64,000 nucleotides of DNA from Shinisaurus crocodilurus. Lineage: Eukaryota; Chordata; Lepidosauria; Squamata; Shinisauridae. The stretch spans positions 34,856,197-34,920,196 of the forward strand of contig CM037877.1 of the NCBI GenBank assembly GCA_021292165.1, in the 5' to 3' direction. Below the pieces are notes generated by a model that had not been told where the DNA came from, searched no databases, and saw only the letters and a program-made list of their open reading frames with translations. A program made the position numbers and the translations under genes. This document shows, piece by piece, positions 1-13,089 of this stretch; within the stretch, counting starts at the first letter, position 1; the number at the start of each line of letters is the position of its first letter.

Positions 1-241
1 TTCCATTCTGAGATGAGGCGGAAGTTCCAATTTGGCAATAAAGGATTGAAACTGCAATCCGTATGCCAGGTTTGCTCCTGCCTTCGTACTTGGCAAGGGG
101 GGGGGGGGGAGAAGAGGCTTTTAGGCCACCGTAGCCCCAATGAAACTGGGCTAATGTATATGAATCTTCACTTTTCCCCATGCTGAGAGTCTGGTCTGAA
201 CTGCACAACTTGGTCTTGGATCCATTCTGTTTACTATAAGG

Positions 242-362
242 CAGTGTTCTCCAACCTTGGGTCCCCAGATGTTTTTGGCCTACAACTCCCAGCTATGCTG
301 GCTGGGGAATGCTGGGAGTTGTAGGCCAAAAACATCTGGGGACCCAAGGTTGGAGAACACTG
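242..362. mobile_element. Buster-type hAT foldback MITE, perfect 51-bp arms
   Basis: 121 bp: two 51-nt arms that are exact reverse complements (starting CAGTGTTCTCCAACC) around a 19-nt loop. Flanked by the 8-bp duplication CTATAAGG (234-241 and 363-370). Confidence 0.95.
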
Positions 363-921
363 CTATAAGGAATTAGATGTGCGCTGATTGCTAAGCCTTG
401 AATCCATACTCAGACATACCGCGTTGGTTATATTTCATCTGCTTCACCCTCACACATGTGCAAAGCACATCAGCTATTCCTCAAGCTCTGGGGCCAAAGA
501 ACTGCCTGCTACTACCAGTCTCGTGCCCCCAACTTCTACTGGCAGAGATTGCTTTCATTTTAAGCAGCCAAAGGCTAAATATGAAACCAGATGAAAAGCA
601 GTAAAAATAGTGGGCTGTACTTTGCAGATCACATTAAACACAGCAGGTAACTCTGGGGGAAAGCTGGGGACTGTTAGGTGGAAGCCCCCAAATTCAGATC
701 TATTGTTGTTCTATCCCTACATGCATAAAATAAAGATAATTTTCTTGCATTACTGTAAAATTTTCACAAAGTCAATCTCTGAAACCATGACTATTAATGA
801 CTGTTAACTTTGTTTAATAAGTGACCACGAGCCAATGTACCTCCAAAAGTGCAATGTATCCCTAAGTACAATATTGCACTATTTGCTTCCAAGTTGTTCC
901 ACCAGAATCTCTAACTGTGAT

Positions 922-1500
922 CTTTTCTACATGAGGCATTTATTGTGTGCTTGTCATTCCCTACTCACAATTGAGAGCCAGTGTGGCGTAGTGGTTAGAG
1001 TGTTGGACTGGGACTTGGGAGATCCGGGTTCTAGTCCCTGCTTGGCCATGAAACTCACTGGGTGACTTTGGGCCAGTCACTGCCTCTCAGCCTAACCTAC
1101 CTCACAGGGTTGTTGTGAGGATAAAATGGAGAGGAGGAGGATTATGTAAGCCGCCTTGAGTTCCTTGTAGGAAAAAAGGCGGGGTATAAATGTAATAAAT
1201 AAATAAATTAAACAAGGGTTTTTTAGACAATGTTGTGACCCTCAAGTTTTGCTTCTGTTTTTAAAGAGCACATTCAGCAAGTTTTTTAGAGGAGGGAAAA
1301 TGCAGTATTATTTCTGAAAGCGAAAATAAAAGCTTTTTCCAATTGCGTATTTGTGCTATTCTGCTGCACCACATTGCCACCTCGAGGTTATGTAGAGGAA
1401 AAGCAGGAAAAGAAATGCTCTTTGTGTAGTGCTCAGATCTCAATTCTGCGACAAAATCAGAAGTAGATACAATGGATTAACAACCTCTTGCAGAAAAGCC
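922..1500. mobile_element. MITE with CTTCTCTACA-type ends, carrying a SINE
   Basis: Left part and central part (GAGGTTATGTAGAGGAAAAG, CAATTCTGCGACAAAA) match the copy at 10967-11325. A SINE (973-1209) interrupts it. Confidence 0.75.
973..1209 (+). mobile_element. tRNA-derived SINE
   Basis: GAGAGCCAGTGTGGCGTAGT starts a tRNA-like head with A box TGGCGTAGTGG and B box GGTTCTAGTCC. Then follows the lizard-type body (AAACTCACTGGGTGACTTTG) and an (AAAT)n tail. Confidence 0.88.
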
Positions 1501-2039
1501 ATGTATATTTTGCAGCTCTGGCAGAGTGGGGTTCACTCAGGAAAAACCACATGTGGGAAAACAGATACCCCACCCCTGAACTCACAGTCATGAATTGGCA
1601 CACACACTATGGCTACATTTACTCTTTTATAAAGCGGAAAGTCTGACCATGTATTTCCTGCTGTCTCATCTAGCTGTGCAAAATACAACTGATCCAGACA
1701 GACAAGATTAGAATATAAAATTTAATGCTGCTTTGTGTACATTTTGCCTTGAATTGTTCACCAAGGGCCTTTCTGCCAAGATCCGAATTGTTCTCCAAGG
1801 GCCCTTCTGCACCGTCGGTTTACTACACCATAAATGTGCATCTGCTCAGCATTGTTGCTCACAGTCCATACAAGGGACTGTGTGTTTCTATTGTGGCCAT
1901 ATTAAATTCCAAGCAATCACTTTTCCAGTACAAAATGCCACATATGAACTAGACTTTATATTGCTCCTTTGTACCTCCATACACCCTGCTTATGAGGCTG
2001 CTGGCAGGCCACACATCATAGTAAGCCATCAAATGGGAG

Positions 2040-2487
2040 CTGTGGTTCGCACATAATGCTAACTCATGGTTTATTTAACCTGTGGTTTGTTGCCCAACCC
2101 AGGGTTTGTCTGGGAGATGATCAAACAAACCATGGTTTGTTTTCTCAATCTCTGGGCTGTTTGTTTCCCTCCTCTTTCGCCCGCTTCCTTCCCATATCCC
2201 AGATGCCTTTGCAGTGCTGTAGTACTGGCATAAGAGTGGCTGGTTTCGTTGACCACTCTTGCTTGCTGCCTCTGTAGCCTGGCAAAACAACCCATGAACA
2301 ATCCACCATTCTGGGTTCACATGTAACTATAACTCATGGTTTAAATAACCCAGAGTTCACAATCTGAAAACAAACCATGGGTTCTCTTTCTGGGTTGTTC
2401 ATGGCTAACAAACCATGGTCACCCATCACAACAGCCCAAAATTCAACAACCCAAATCATGGGTTAGCGTTATGTGCAAACCAAGCGA
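2040..2487. mobile_element. MITE with about 30-bp inverted ends and AAACCATGGTTT motifs
   Basis: Left GTGGTTCGCACATAATGCTA and the complement of the right end TTGGTTTGCACATAACGCTA pair over about 30 bp. Inside are several copies of AAACCATGG and CAACCCA on both strands. Confidence 0.8.
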
Positions 2488-2979
2488 TTGGCACATGAAC
2501 CATCTCTAAATCTTTAGTTCTTTACATATTTAAAAAACAACAGACAGAGAAATGGATAGGCCTCATTCTAGCAAGATTCAGTGAGCCAGGTTTTATAATA
2601 ACTTACTCCAGTATTCCATTGAATGTGTTGCCAATGAGATCTGGTGAATTTCACTTCATTTTTACCAGTTTCAATCTTATTACAGTTGGACCTTCACTAT
2701 GTTTGATTAAACTGACTATTTCTGGAGATAGAATCCAGTAATGTATTCTATAAAGATCGTATTGGGTTGGATCCAGAATTCTCATTCCACCAGCGGAGGA
2801 GATCTGGAGGATGTGCTGCCGGGGGGTGGGGTGGGGGCTGCAGGGGGAAAGAGAGAATGCAGAAGTCCCATTTCGAAAGCAGTATTCTGCTGGAGAAATG
2901 AGGATACTGGATCCAAGCCTTCATATCTGTGTGCGTTTCCCCCCTTTCCCTAAAGTTCCCACTGGTTAGAAAGCATTTA

Positions 2980-3195
<216 letters not shown>

Positions 3196-3288
3196 TCAAA
3201 AACTGAAGTAGGCCTCATGTACTATCAACCCAGGCACATGGCATATACCTACTAGGCCCACCCATGACATTGTGCACTCCTGTGTAGC

Positions 3289-4007
3289 CTAGGGTGGCCA
3301 TATGTCCTACTTTACAGAGTACAGTCCACTATTTGATGGGCTGGCTCAAATAGAGGGCAGTCCTCTATTTGAAGCTGTCCTCTGAAGGGATGTCCACTCC
3401 AAGTCCAGTTTCAAGAACAGGTGAGCAGGAACCTTGAGTAGTTCATCAACTGTGAGCACTTGAACGGCAGACACAGCTAGCACGTAGGACACATGGTCAC
3501 AGTCTTCTCCAATATGGTGAAATGTATTATAGTTAGGTGGGTGACCACATGTGAGAGGGCCTTCTCTGCAATGGCCCCACACCTCTAGAATAAGTTGCCA
3601 TTGGGGGTCTGCCATGCTCCATCATTGCAGGCTTTGAAGAAGGCCTTGAAAACATATTATTTTACTTCTCCTGAGATGACTGCTGTTGTTGCTGTTTTTA
3701 TTGTTGGTTTCGTTGTTGGTTTTATTGTGCTCTTACTGTGCTCTTACTGTTTTTATTGTGCTTTATCACCCTTAATATCATATCGGTTTTATGTGTCTTA
3801 TTTTGTATGCCACCTTGGGAGGGCTTCTGCCCTGAAAGGCAGCCAAGAAATATTTTAAACAGACAAAAACAAATAGAATAAATTTCTATTAAAAGTATAT
3901 TAATCATTTCCAAATTTGCATATACTGTATACATATAAAGTAGCATGTGCAAAATTTTATGCCAATGCGTGTCCTCTTTTTTGGTGATGCGTAAGTGGCC
4001 ACCCTAG
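3289..4007. mobile_element. MITE with CTAGGGTGGCCA ends, interrupted by an L2 fragment
   Basis: Ends CTAGGGTGGCCAT and GTGGCCACCCTAG. Flanking halves match 9414-9787, read on the opposite strand. An L2-like 3' end (3540-3860) lies in the middle. Confidence 0.78.
3540..3860 (+). mobile_element. L2/CR1-like LINE 3' end
   Basis: Translation in one frame contains RAFSAMAPHL and GVCHAPSLQALKKALKTYYF, with a stop after L, typical of an L2-type RT C-terminus; then AT-rich 3' sequence with GCCACCTTGGGAGG. Confidence 0.7.
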
Positions 4008-4715
4008 TGCCATCCTGCCTCCTGATGCCTACGTGTACATCTGCAGGGAGGGAGCCTTTCAGGTACAGCTGTGCTCGCTAAGGCTGCCACGTGAGCTAGA
4101 ACTCCCATTGCCCCATGTACATGGAACCTACACATGTACACCTGAATGCACATGGGATTCTGTATGCCCATTTGGAACCTTCCATTTTCAAGGCTGGCCG
4201 ATTGCATGTATGAGCGACCACACATATTTGGTTGAACCCACAGAGGCTCCACGCCCACAGAACTGTTGAATGCATGGAAGTTGGGCGTGGGGCTGGCATG
4301 CACCATCCCAGCCACAATGTCATCAAATGCCTGTAAAGTGCTATGATCAAATTTATTTATTTTTAATGAAGCATAGTGTGATAAATAGGAAAAAAAGGAA
4401 CAGGATTATGCCTACAGTCCAGAGAACCACAAACGTAGCTCCACATAATGATTGGATCTTTTGGGCTTCCACCTTGCGTGTTAAAAAACACTTTTGAAAT
4501 AATTTGTTATACAGAAAAATAACACTTAAAAAAAATCTCACTAGATTCAAGCGCCTGGGTGCACCTGCAAGTAGCAATCTGGATTGTGGCCTATTTAGTA
4601 GTTTTTAGTATGCATATGAGTGATGGGCACTACTTTCCCAATAACACCACTGTTAAGCTGAAGTCATGATACAATAGTTATTCCAGAGAGTTGAACACAG
4701 TTTGAAATATTTATT

Positions 4716-4961
4716 TTATATATTAATTTAATTTAATTTATTATATTTACATCCTGCCTTTTTTCCTGCAAGGAACCCAAGGTGGCTTACATAATCCTCC
4801 TCCTCTCCATCTTACACTCACAACAACCCTGTGAGGTAGGTTAGGCTGAGAGTCCGTGACTTGCCCAAAGTTACCCAGTGAGCTTCATGGCCAAGTGGGG
4901 ACTAGAACCTGGATCTCCCGAGTCCCAGTCCAACACTAACCATTACGCTACACTGGCTTTC
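4716..4961 (-). mobile_element. tRNA-derived SINE
   Basis: Minus-strand copy of the same SINE, with tail at 4716 and head (AGCCAGTGTAGCGTAATGGT) at 4961. Confidence 0.87.
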
Positions 4962-6552
4962 AGGGATTGCTTCTCATGGTGTGTACACACATTTCCCCTT
5001 TCACGTTGGATAAACAGATTTTGGAGGTTATTGCTTCAAATGCTTGCAAATCCACTTGATCAGAGACAACAGTGAGAGAGAAAATAAATTTGTGGCCATA
5101 CCATGTTTAATAGAGCCCCTATCATACCACCTTCAGAGCTCTTAAAAACCATTATCGGTCTCTAGCCTCAGAAGCTGTTTTTTCACTAATGTTCCACCAG
5201 ATAGCACTAGAAACTGAGCAATGCGGAGTGCTTATCTGCTAGTTGCTGGTTTCTTTTTAAAGCATTAGACCTTGTTCATAAGTATACTCAAAATCCTCTT
5301 ACTTCTTATACATTCCTTATGCTGAACACACACAAGTTAATGTCAACACAATTCTGCAACAGAGAGCTTTGAAGGATTGGTTGCTACATAAATAGATGTC
5401 TCATTTATTCGTAATATGTCTTTTATTATGTCATCCTCTTGCCATTAAAAAAAAAAGTTGAAATATATTTTAACTTCAAAGAGAACTGTTTTTAGCCAGA
5501 GTGGATTTCAAAGACTTTCAGATTCTTCTATAACCTGAACTGAGCTGAACTGAGCTGAACTGAGTGGCAGGCCCTGCTTTTTATAAACTTGATCATTCTT
5601 ATCCTAGAATTGGTACAATAAATGCATCATCAGATGTAACTCAGCTTAATGGAGACTGTCGTAGCAATGTGCCCTAATTCAACATGGCACATGTCTAATT
5701 TTAATCAAGTGAATATTCCCACTCTGAGTTGGTACCTATGGGGGAAGATCACCTGGCCGGATGAAGAAGAGAATACACTGAATGCATGGATGGTGGGAAG
5801 TGGGGTCAGAGTGGCTGGCCCTGCCTCGACCGGCCCCAACACATTCAGTGAAAGGTCTGAACAAAGCCTACCTGCATATTAGAGAGGGGCAACTCCCCCA
5901 AAGCTTTCCTGATTTTAACTCAGAATTGATCTGACATCTGAGCACACACATACGCCGCCGCTCAAATTTAGAAGTGTGCACACATTGAATGATCTTTGGA
6001 AGACCTATTGTCTGATATACAATGCTAGAATAATATATTGATGAGGATTTTCTTCAGTGGATGAATATTGATCTGTCTTATTTTTCTCCTTTTATTTGTG
6101 TGTTGTTAGGGTAGAATCCAAAGGAGTGCTTATGCCCCCACCGATGCTTTTCTGCCCTGCCAATTCCCTTCTGCAAGTGGCAGGCCCTGCTGATTGCATT
6201 GAGCAAGTGGGACCCACCGCTTAGGCAAGGGAGATTTAGCACTTCCTAGGGGAAGCCCAAAAATGAGCAGAAGAAATGCTAATTTGTGGAAGGAGGCAGG
6301 TCGGTGGAGCTCCCTTATGTAAGCGATTAATAAATATAAGAAATAAATGAATAAATAAATAAGCTCTGCCAATCTACCTCCTTCTAGAAATGAACATTTC
6401 TGCTTGTTTCAGGTTGCCCCAGAAGTGCTAGATTGCTGTTGTGAAAGAGGTGGGGACTGCTTGTGCAACACAGTTGGTGGGGCAGAAGATAATCGGCAGG
6501 GATGTAAGCGCCCCCTTGCACCTGCCCTTTGTCTTATTTACACACCTACAAG

Positions 6553-6684
6553 CAAGCTTTCTTCAATCTGGTGCTCTCTAGTTGCACTACAACTCCCAGC
6601 ATTCTTGACCATTGGACATGCTAGCTGGGGCTGATGGCCATTGAAGGCCCAAACATCTGGAGGGCACCAGATTGAGGAAGGTTG
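6553..6684. mobile_element. Foldback hAT MITE, older copy
   Basis: 132 bp. The ends are imperfect inverted repeats (CAAGCTTTCTTCAATCTG and the complement of the right end, CAACCTTCCTCAATCTG). Near-duplication CCTACAAG / CCTACAAA. Related to the copies at 242 and 26416. Confidence 0.75.
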
Positions 6685-7167
6685 CCTACAAAGAAACACT
6701 GTTCACAGGAAGAGAGATTTGAATGTACAACCACCGCAGAATTAGAGGAACATTAATTAAGTCTTGGGCCAAAACTACGTACATGTTTTATGTTCATTTT
6801 TGTGAGTGCTGAAAAGCACCTCCCGATTTTGGCAATTTTCAACACTCATTTTGAGCATATTTACATTGTTTCAGTAGTGTTATCTGAACCTTTCCCCCTT
6901 CTTCTTTGCCCTCACTGCCATTCAGTTTGATTGTGGCAACCCGTGTGATTTTGTCAGTGACATCGCAGCACCACGTCTGGCATCACAGGAGCCCATAAAT
7001 AAAATTGCCACTGCCAACCATAGCAAAAAGCAGAGCAGGCAATTGAGGGCAAGGACCGTGAGGGGACAGTGGGGGCAAAGAAGAAGAGTGGCAATAACAA
7101 AAGCAGCAACCAGGGAAACAAAGTGACAGCAAATTGCATTGAAGCAACTCAAATATTCAACAAAGTG

Positions 7168-7385
7168 AGAGGGTTTCCAGTGCTACCACTCAGAAGGCAT
7201 TGTGCAGCAATTCTGTATTTTGTTCCTTAACTGATTTTCTGCGGTAAGGAAAAAGATGGAAGTAGTGGTGGGAAAACACGAAGGTTATGAATAAAAGACA
7301 ATGTCATCTGCCCCCCCCCCCATAAAATTCTGTGAATGAGGCAGGGCGATGGCACAACAAAAGCTTCATTTGGAAGCACCCTGAC
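7168..7385. mobile_element. MITE family with GGTGCTTCCA-type ends
   Basis: Shares CAGCAATTCTGT, GGTGGGAAAACA, AAAATTCTGTGAATGAGGC and TTTGGAAGCACC with the copy near 27035-27286. Confidence 0.65.
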
Positions 7386-8107
7386 TATTTTTTCCAGTAT
7401 AATTTGTCTGGCCGTGCCAAATGTGCCGATTTTGAGGCAAATGTCAAAATCAAAGAATATTCAGTGCAGCCTTAATGAAGACTAGTGTGGTATCTGCACA
7501 CGGCCTGGCACTCTGATATCGGTATCCTCCTACGCACTATCCACACATACACAATATTTTCACACAACAAAGGCTGGATGTTCCAGATTTCCAAGGAAGT
7601 GCCAGCATACGCAGTGAGCACAGGAAAACAAACTCACTCAGTATGGATAGAGACATGCAGTCTTAGCAGCTCACCCTCCCACATGGGGACAACTTGCAGC
7701 ATAACTGCATGGGCACATTTCAACGCGGCAAGCCATTTCATAGACTGCTAGCCACTTTGGATGCCTTTTTTTTTTTTTTTAAGGCAAAGAGGGGAGATAT
7801 AAATGTTTAAATGAATAAAAATATGGGTGAAGCAGCTCCTACACAGTACTGGCCATTTATACTATGTCATTGAAAGCCTCCTTTTTCAGGATGTAAACAA
7901 GCTGAGGAGAAAATCTGCACTCATTGCCTAGTGGTTGGTGTCTCAAAAGCCCATCCCTTTAATCTCAGGTGTGTGCCGGCTGGTTGGCATTACTCAATGA
8001 TGAGGAAAAATCCCCATAACGATATTCCAATGACGAACTCTAGCACTGAAAAAAAGATCCCATGGCTAAGTCTTGGGGAGCCCCAGAACTAATAGGTTAT
8101 CTATCTG

Positions 8108-8460
8108 GGCTTCTCTACAAGAGGCATTCAACCCACCACTTCACTGAGACTTCTACCGTTTTCATTGCAGGAGGAAAAACGCGCCCTTTACACAGGGTTT
8201 CTTCCTGGGATTTGTATTTCTCTGCCTTTCTATAAATTCTATTAACCAACCACAAGGTGGCGATGTGGTACAGTTGCAGTATAGCTGAATTGCAACTTCA
8301 CATGAGGCTTTCATTCCAGTGGAAATTTAATACCTCACTCTAAACAACCCCACAAAAATGGCTGGAAAATGTGGAGGATGACAAAGTTGTGAAAAGGACC
8401 CGCAAACTTCCGTGAGTGAGGGATCACGAGCGCAAAATCAATGCCTTGTGTAGAGAAGCC
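8108..8460. mobile_element. MITE with CTTCTCTACA-type ends
   Basis: Inverted ends GGCTTCTCTACAAGAGGCAT and ATGCCTTGTGTAGAGAAGCC. Superfamily not assigned because no clear duplication is seen. Confidence 0.8.
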
Positions 8461-9413
8461 TGCTATCTATCTATCGGCTGGAATAAAGCAACAATGCTAG
8501 AGATAAGTTGTCTCAAACAGTGGGGGGCAATAGACAAACGGGAACTTGTTTTCTTCCTCCACTAGATTCTTCTTGTTGTAACTACTCTTTGATGTAGCTT
8601 GAAATTCCCAGGTTTTTATTACTTCCTTTGTCCTTCTTCATCAGTAGTGAGTGTTCCTTTGTCTGAACAGGGCAACCATAATGGCTGCACTCAACCTTTT
8701 CTATCAGAAACCATATCTGTTTTCCCAGGAGCTATGAACTCCCAGTACAATGCTGTTTTGTAATGCTTTCGAAGGAGCAGTGTGTGTGTGCGCGTGTTTC
8801 TTTCTAAAGTTCTTGCTTTGCACCAGTTACACGCTGAAATTATGCAGCTATAAGTTACCAAACAAATACAACTCTAACATTGTTTATCATCTAGCTATCT
8901 ATCATTCACTCACCTGGTTGGTGTAAACAAGAGCAACTGTAGCCACCAGCCCAATTATGTCCTTGAGATCCCCCATGCATTTCCCTCCACATAATGGAAT
9001 GGCTGACATCCACGTTGCTACTGAGAAAAGTAATGTGCTTCGTTTGGGGGAAACAGTGAGTTGGGGACAAGGCCTGTCCATCGCCCCTGACAGCAGGAAG
9101 CCCAGCAGCCTCCACTGATAGAACTACCCTGCGGTAGAGGGGGGAGCACTGTCCCTCCTTCTCATTGGAATGCAGCTTCGGGGTTGTGGGAGAGGGGGCC
9201 GATATATTTCTGAGGCTCTTCCCCAAAGAAAAACAGAGCAAAAGTTGGAAGGAGGAAGGAGGAACATCTTCCCCTCATGTCCCGTCTTGAACACAACTTC
9301 TGACCTAGGAGAAGGAGGGGGAACGCTCCTGATCTTCTTCTCATGCCTTGCTTGACTTGGGAAAACAGTGATTTGGGGAAAGCAGCACAAGCCAGGCCTG
9401 GCCCATGCCCTGC

Positions 9414-9787
9414 AGGGTGGCCACTTATGCATCACCAAAAAGGAGGACACATGTGCATAAAACTTTGCATATGCTAATTTATATGTATATATGTATGTAT
9501 ACACACACACACACACACACTTGGAAATTATTACTATAATTTAAACAGACAGACAATACATCTTGTCATAGTGCGGAAGACTGTGACCAGACGGCCTGTG
9601 TGCCTGCTTGGTCCGCTGTCCAGGCGCTCACTGTAGATGGGCAGTTTCAAGAACCCTGTGCTTCCTTCATATGGTTCTTTATTTTTAGGACAGGATGGCC
9701 CTTTAAAGAGAGGATGCTCTCAAATAGAGGACGATCCTCCAGCAGCCCTTCAAATAGAGGACTGAAAAGTAGGGCACAGGGCTACCC
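9414..9787. mobile_element. MITE with AGGGTGGCCAC ends
   Basis: Shares ACTTATGCATCACCAAAAA, GACTGTGACCAGA and several CAAATAGAGGA blocks with the copies at 3289 and 41490. Confidence 0.78.
9500..9520. repeat. (AC)n inside a MITE
   Basis: About 10 AC units following TATGTATGTAT. Confidence 0.95.
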
Positions 9788-10611
9788 AATCTGCTCTGCC
9801 TGCAGCATGGTGGTGGCCTCGATAATCGACAGGAGGGGTGGGGGTGGGTGAGGGTGGCCTGTATGGCTGTAGGGACTCAGTGGGATGGAGAAAGGACTAG
9901 AAACGTCCCTCCTACTCCCTCGCCTGCCCTTCCGATTTGCTCGGCTTTTAGCTAGTGCAGCTATAATGACAATAAGGGGAAAAGATTAGATAATGTAATG
10001 CTAAGATATTGATCGTGACCAAAAGAACAAACGGTTGATCCATTTCTCAGCCCCTCCGGTCAGCTTGGGTGCTTAATATATCTTAAACTATCACAAACTG
10101 TTGAACCATGTCATTCCTATCACGGCAGAAGGGAGAGAAAATCAATTTTCAAAAATATGCTGAGTGTTACGGATGATCTACATAGTGGAGTCTATAAAAT
10201 ATGGCTCCACCCTTTCCATGCTGCTGGAAATAGAATAGCTCTATTGTACTAGCAAAGCGTGACAGATTCTGGCTGCATTTCAAGATGTTTCCTTTAGGTT
10301 TTACGCTGTTGCTTGCTAAAACAGTCTTTGACAGAATGCGCGGAGGGCATAAGAATGAAAGGGACAAAAGAGAATTTTTGAATGATTTTTAAATTGTTCC
10401 ATTCCATCTCCTCCTTCTCCTCTAAATCAGGAGTTTCTCTAGAACATTCTATCAATTTAAGTCTTTTTCCTATTTGTGGGAATTTAACTCTCTTGCTTTT
10501 GACTATGACCTACCAATAACCCACCTCTTCCAGTTCCTCCTCTGGTACAAGATTGGGGTTAGGCTAAACTGCTTTTCAGGGGTCTATTCCAATTCAGTAG
10601 ACCAGTTCAAG

Positions 10612-10815
10612 CATAATGACAGCTATGAGTTGCTTAAACCATGGGTTGTTGGGGCTGCAAGCGAGGGAACGAGCACGCTGACTCTTGCGTGCTCACCACT
10701 TTCGTTTTGAATCAGCTTTAATCAACAACCCCATGGTTTGTTGTTGGGTTAAAGCTCTGGGTCGTATGTCCCTCAACAACCCAGAGTTCCGGGTTCAGAC
10801 AGCACATCAAACAAC
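10612..10815. mobile_element. MITE with AAACCATGG motifs
   Basis: Inverted blocks GCTTAAACCATGGGTTGTTG and CAACAACCCCATGG, related to 2040-2487. Edges uncertain. Confidence 0.55.
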
Positions 10816-10966
10816 CCAGCTGGTATATGTAATATCCGTGAGTGGAGGCCATTTTCTGTCATTCTAAATGGTGACAGAGTTGTCCCATGATGGTGAACTG
10901 TTGAACAGTGTTTCATCATGGGGTTTGCATGGCTTTCTCAATACTATATATAGCCTATTATTTTAA

Positions 10967-11325
10967 GGCTTTTCTACATGAGGCATTTATCGTTCGCTTG
11001 TCATTCCCTACTCATGGTTGTTATGGGTTCTTTTTAGACGATGTTGTGACCCTCCAGTTTCACTTCTATTTTTAAAGAGCACTTTCAGAGAGGTTTTTTT
11101 TTGGAGCAGAGAATATACAGTATTATTTCTGAAAGCGAAAGAAAACACATTTCCCATTTGTGTATTTGTGCTATTCCGCCATACTACAGTGCTACCTAAA
11201 GGTTATGTAGAGGAAAAGCAGGAAAGGAAACACTCCTTGTGTAGTGCTCAGATCTCAATTCTGCGACAAAACCGAAAGTACATATAGTGGATTAACAGCT
11301 GATTAACAGCCTTGTGTAGAAAAGC
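10967..11325. mobile_element. MITE with CTTCTCTACA-type ends
   Basis: Inverted ends GGCTTTTCTACATGAGGC and CCTTGTGTAGAAAAGCTC. Closely related to 922-1500. Confidence 0.8.
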
Positions 11326-12056
11326 TCTTAGTCTGGACATGAGGCACATAGGGTAACATCTTCCATGTCAAGCTGTTTAAAGTGACCTCCAGATGGCAGC
11401 TATCTTATGTAAAACCACCCTTATTTAAGAGAAGAAGGAGAATGAATTAAGTGCCTGGATTAATCCAGTTCTATCGCTCGTGTTTCACTGTAAACCTTCT
11501 CTGAAGTGTCTGCAGCTTGCTGCGACTAAACAGAATACATTCCTGAAGTGTCAAAGCATCTATCTACAGCCTATACGTGCTTCCACAGAAACCTGAAGCA
11601 TTCATAAAATGCAGATTCTAGCTTTTTTTATAGAGTAGGACCCATACCCAGCTACGGTCTCTCAACCAGCCCGCATCTACTTGAATTTTTAGGTTAAGAC
11701 AGTAAAAGATATTTCCCATTCAGAGGCTGGAGGCTAAACGTCATATTCTCCCAGCTGCATTTATCCTACCACATGCAAGAAACCATTACCCTAATTTGCA
11801 GCTTACTTTGATGATTTTGTGAAATTTACTTTCATTGCTGATTCACCTTTCCCTCTTTTCGTATGAAAGGAACAAGGAATTATGCTTTCTATAGTTTCTT
11901 TTCTTTTCTTTAAGATAGCATAAAAATAATAAGTAAAAACATACACATCCTCTCCTCAGCTATTTCTTCTTTAGATATTCCTCATGGACCTCTAGTGGAG
12001 GTAGAGCAAGCAGGCTAGGACCTATCACATTTTCTGTGATGATGTCTGCAGAAATA

Positions 12057-12450
12057 GAAGGGGGGAAAGAGTGATCTTTGCTCACGAAAAGGGGGCGGTG
12101 AGATTTGCACACCCTACATGGCTAGATCCTCATCGGTTTATTTGTTTGTTTGTTTTTGCCTTGATAGTCACACGTCCCAGTCAAAAGCCACCCATTGCCC
12201 TATCAAAAACCCCTTTTAAAGGGGACTCGGACTTTGACAGCTAGCTAGCTGTCAAAACTCCTTTTCCCCAGAAAAGGGGGTGGGATGCATTTTCCCGAGC
12301 AGCTAAAGTCTTGGGGGAAAGTGCAAAATGTGCATCATCCTGAGGATTATCAGAGCAAAGAAAACAAAATGAGGATCTCACTGCAAAGGGGGTGTAAATC
12401 TCACCACCCCCTTTTCACTAGCTAAGATCATTCACGCCTTTGCTTTCCCT
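12057..12450. repeat. Large foldback structure
   Basis: About 55-60 bp at 12057-12115 (GAAAAGGGGGCGGTGAGATT) is inverted at about 12388-12450 (AATCTCACCACCCCCTTTTC). The centre holds the palindrome TTTGACAGCTAGCTAGCTGT. Probably a MITE. Edges approximate. Confidence 0.7.
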
Positions 12451-12814
12451 TGACAGCTTGTCATTTGACAGCTGTGAAGAGAAAGCAAATGGAAGAAAAA
12501 GCCTATTTGGACTCTCTTTGGATCAATGTCCAGGGTTCGTACTTGCCGTACTCTGACAGCAGCTACCCTCCACCCCTAACGTTGCTCAACAAAGGGTCCC
12601 GATTTCCGAAGTTGTGCAAGTGCAGCTAATTTAAAAAGAAAGAACAAAAAACATTTTTTTGGGTGCACATTGTGTATGCAAAAAAAAAAAAATGTTTGCC
12701 AACCACTGACAGCCCCTCCAAGGTGCTGCTCAGGTACTTTGAAGGGGCTGTCAGTGGCTGTCAAAACTGAGATTGCAAAAGCCGGCTGTCAAGCCAGAGT
12801 TCACGATCTAAAAA

Positions 12815-12817
<3 letters not shown>

Positions 12818-12864
<47 letters not shown>

Positions 12865-12885
12865 AGTAGTAGTAGTTGTAGTAGT
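12818..12885. repeat. (ATT)n and (AGT)n microsatellite
   Basis: About 15 ATT units followed by AGT/TAGTTG units. It produces an artefactual poly-Ile frame. Confidence 0.95.
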
Positions 12886-13089
12886 AAAGGGGGGAATACA
12901 CCGTGAGCAGAAATTGGTTCGCAATCATGGTAGGGAGGGGGGAGAGAAGTCAGTCCTGCCACAGTGTCCCCTGGAATACCCGCAGGAGGACCGCGAGGAA
13001 AGGAGGTGGAGGGAAGGTGTGAACAACTCGTGGTGAGCCTGCTTACTGCCAGGATGGGTTGGTGTGACGTGCGAACGCGCCTATTGTCT

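Noticed and set aside
973..1050. tRNA-like sequence with A and B boxes
   Set aside because: It is the head of a SINE; the same sequence recurs at 4961 and 53814 with SINE bodies and tails.
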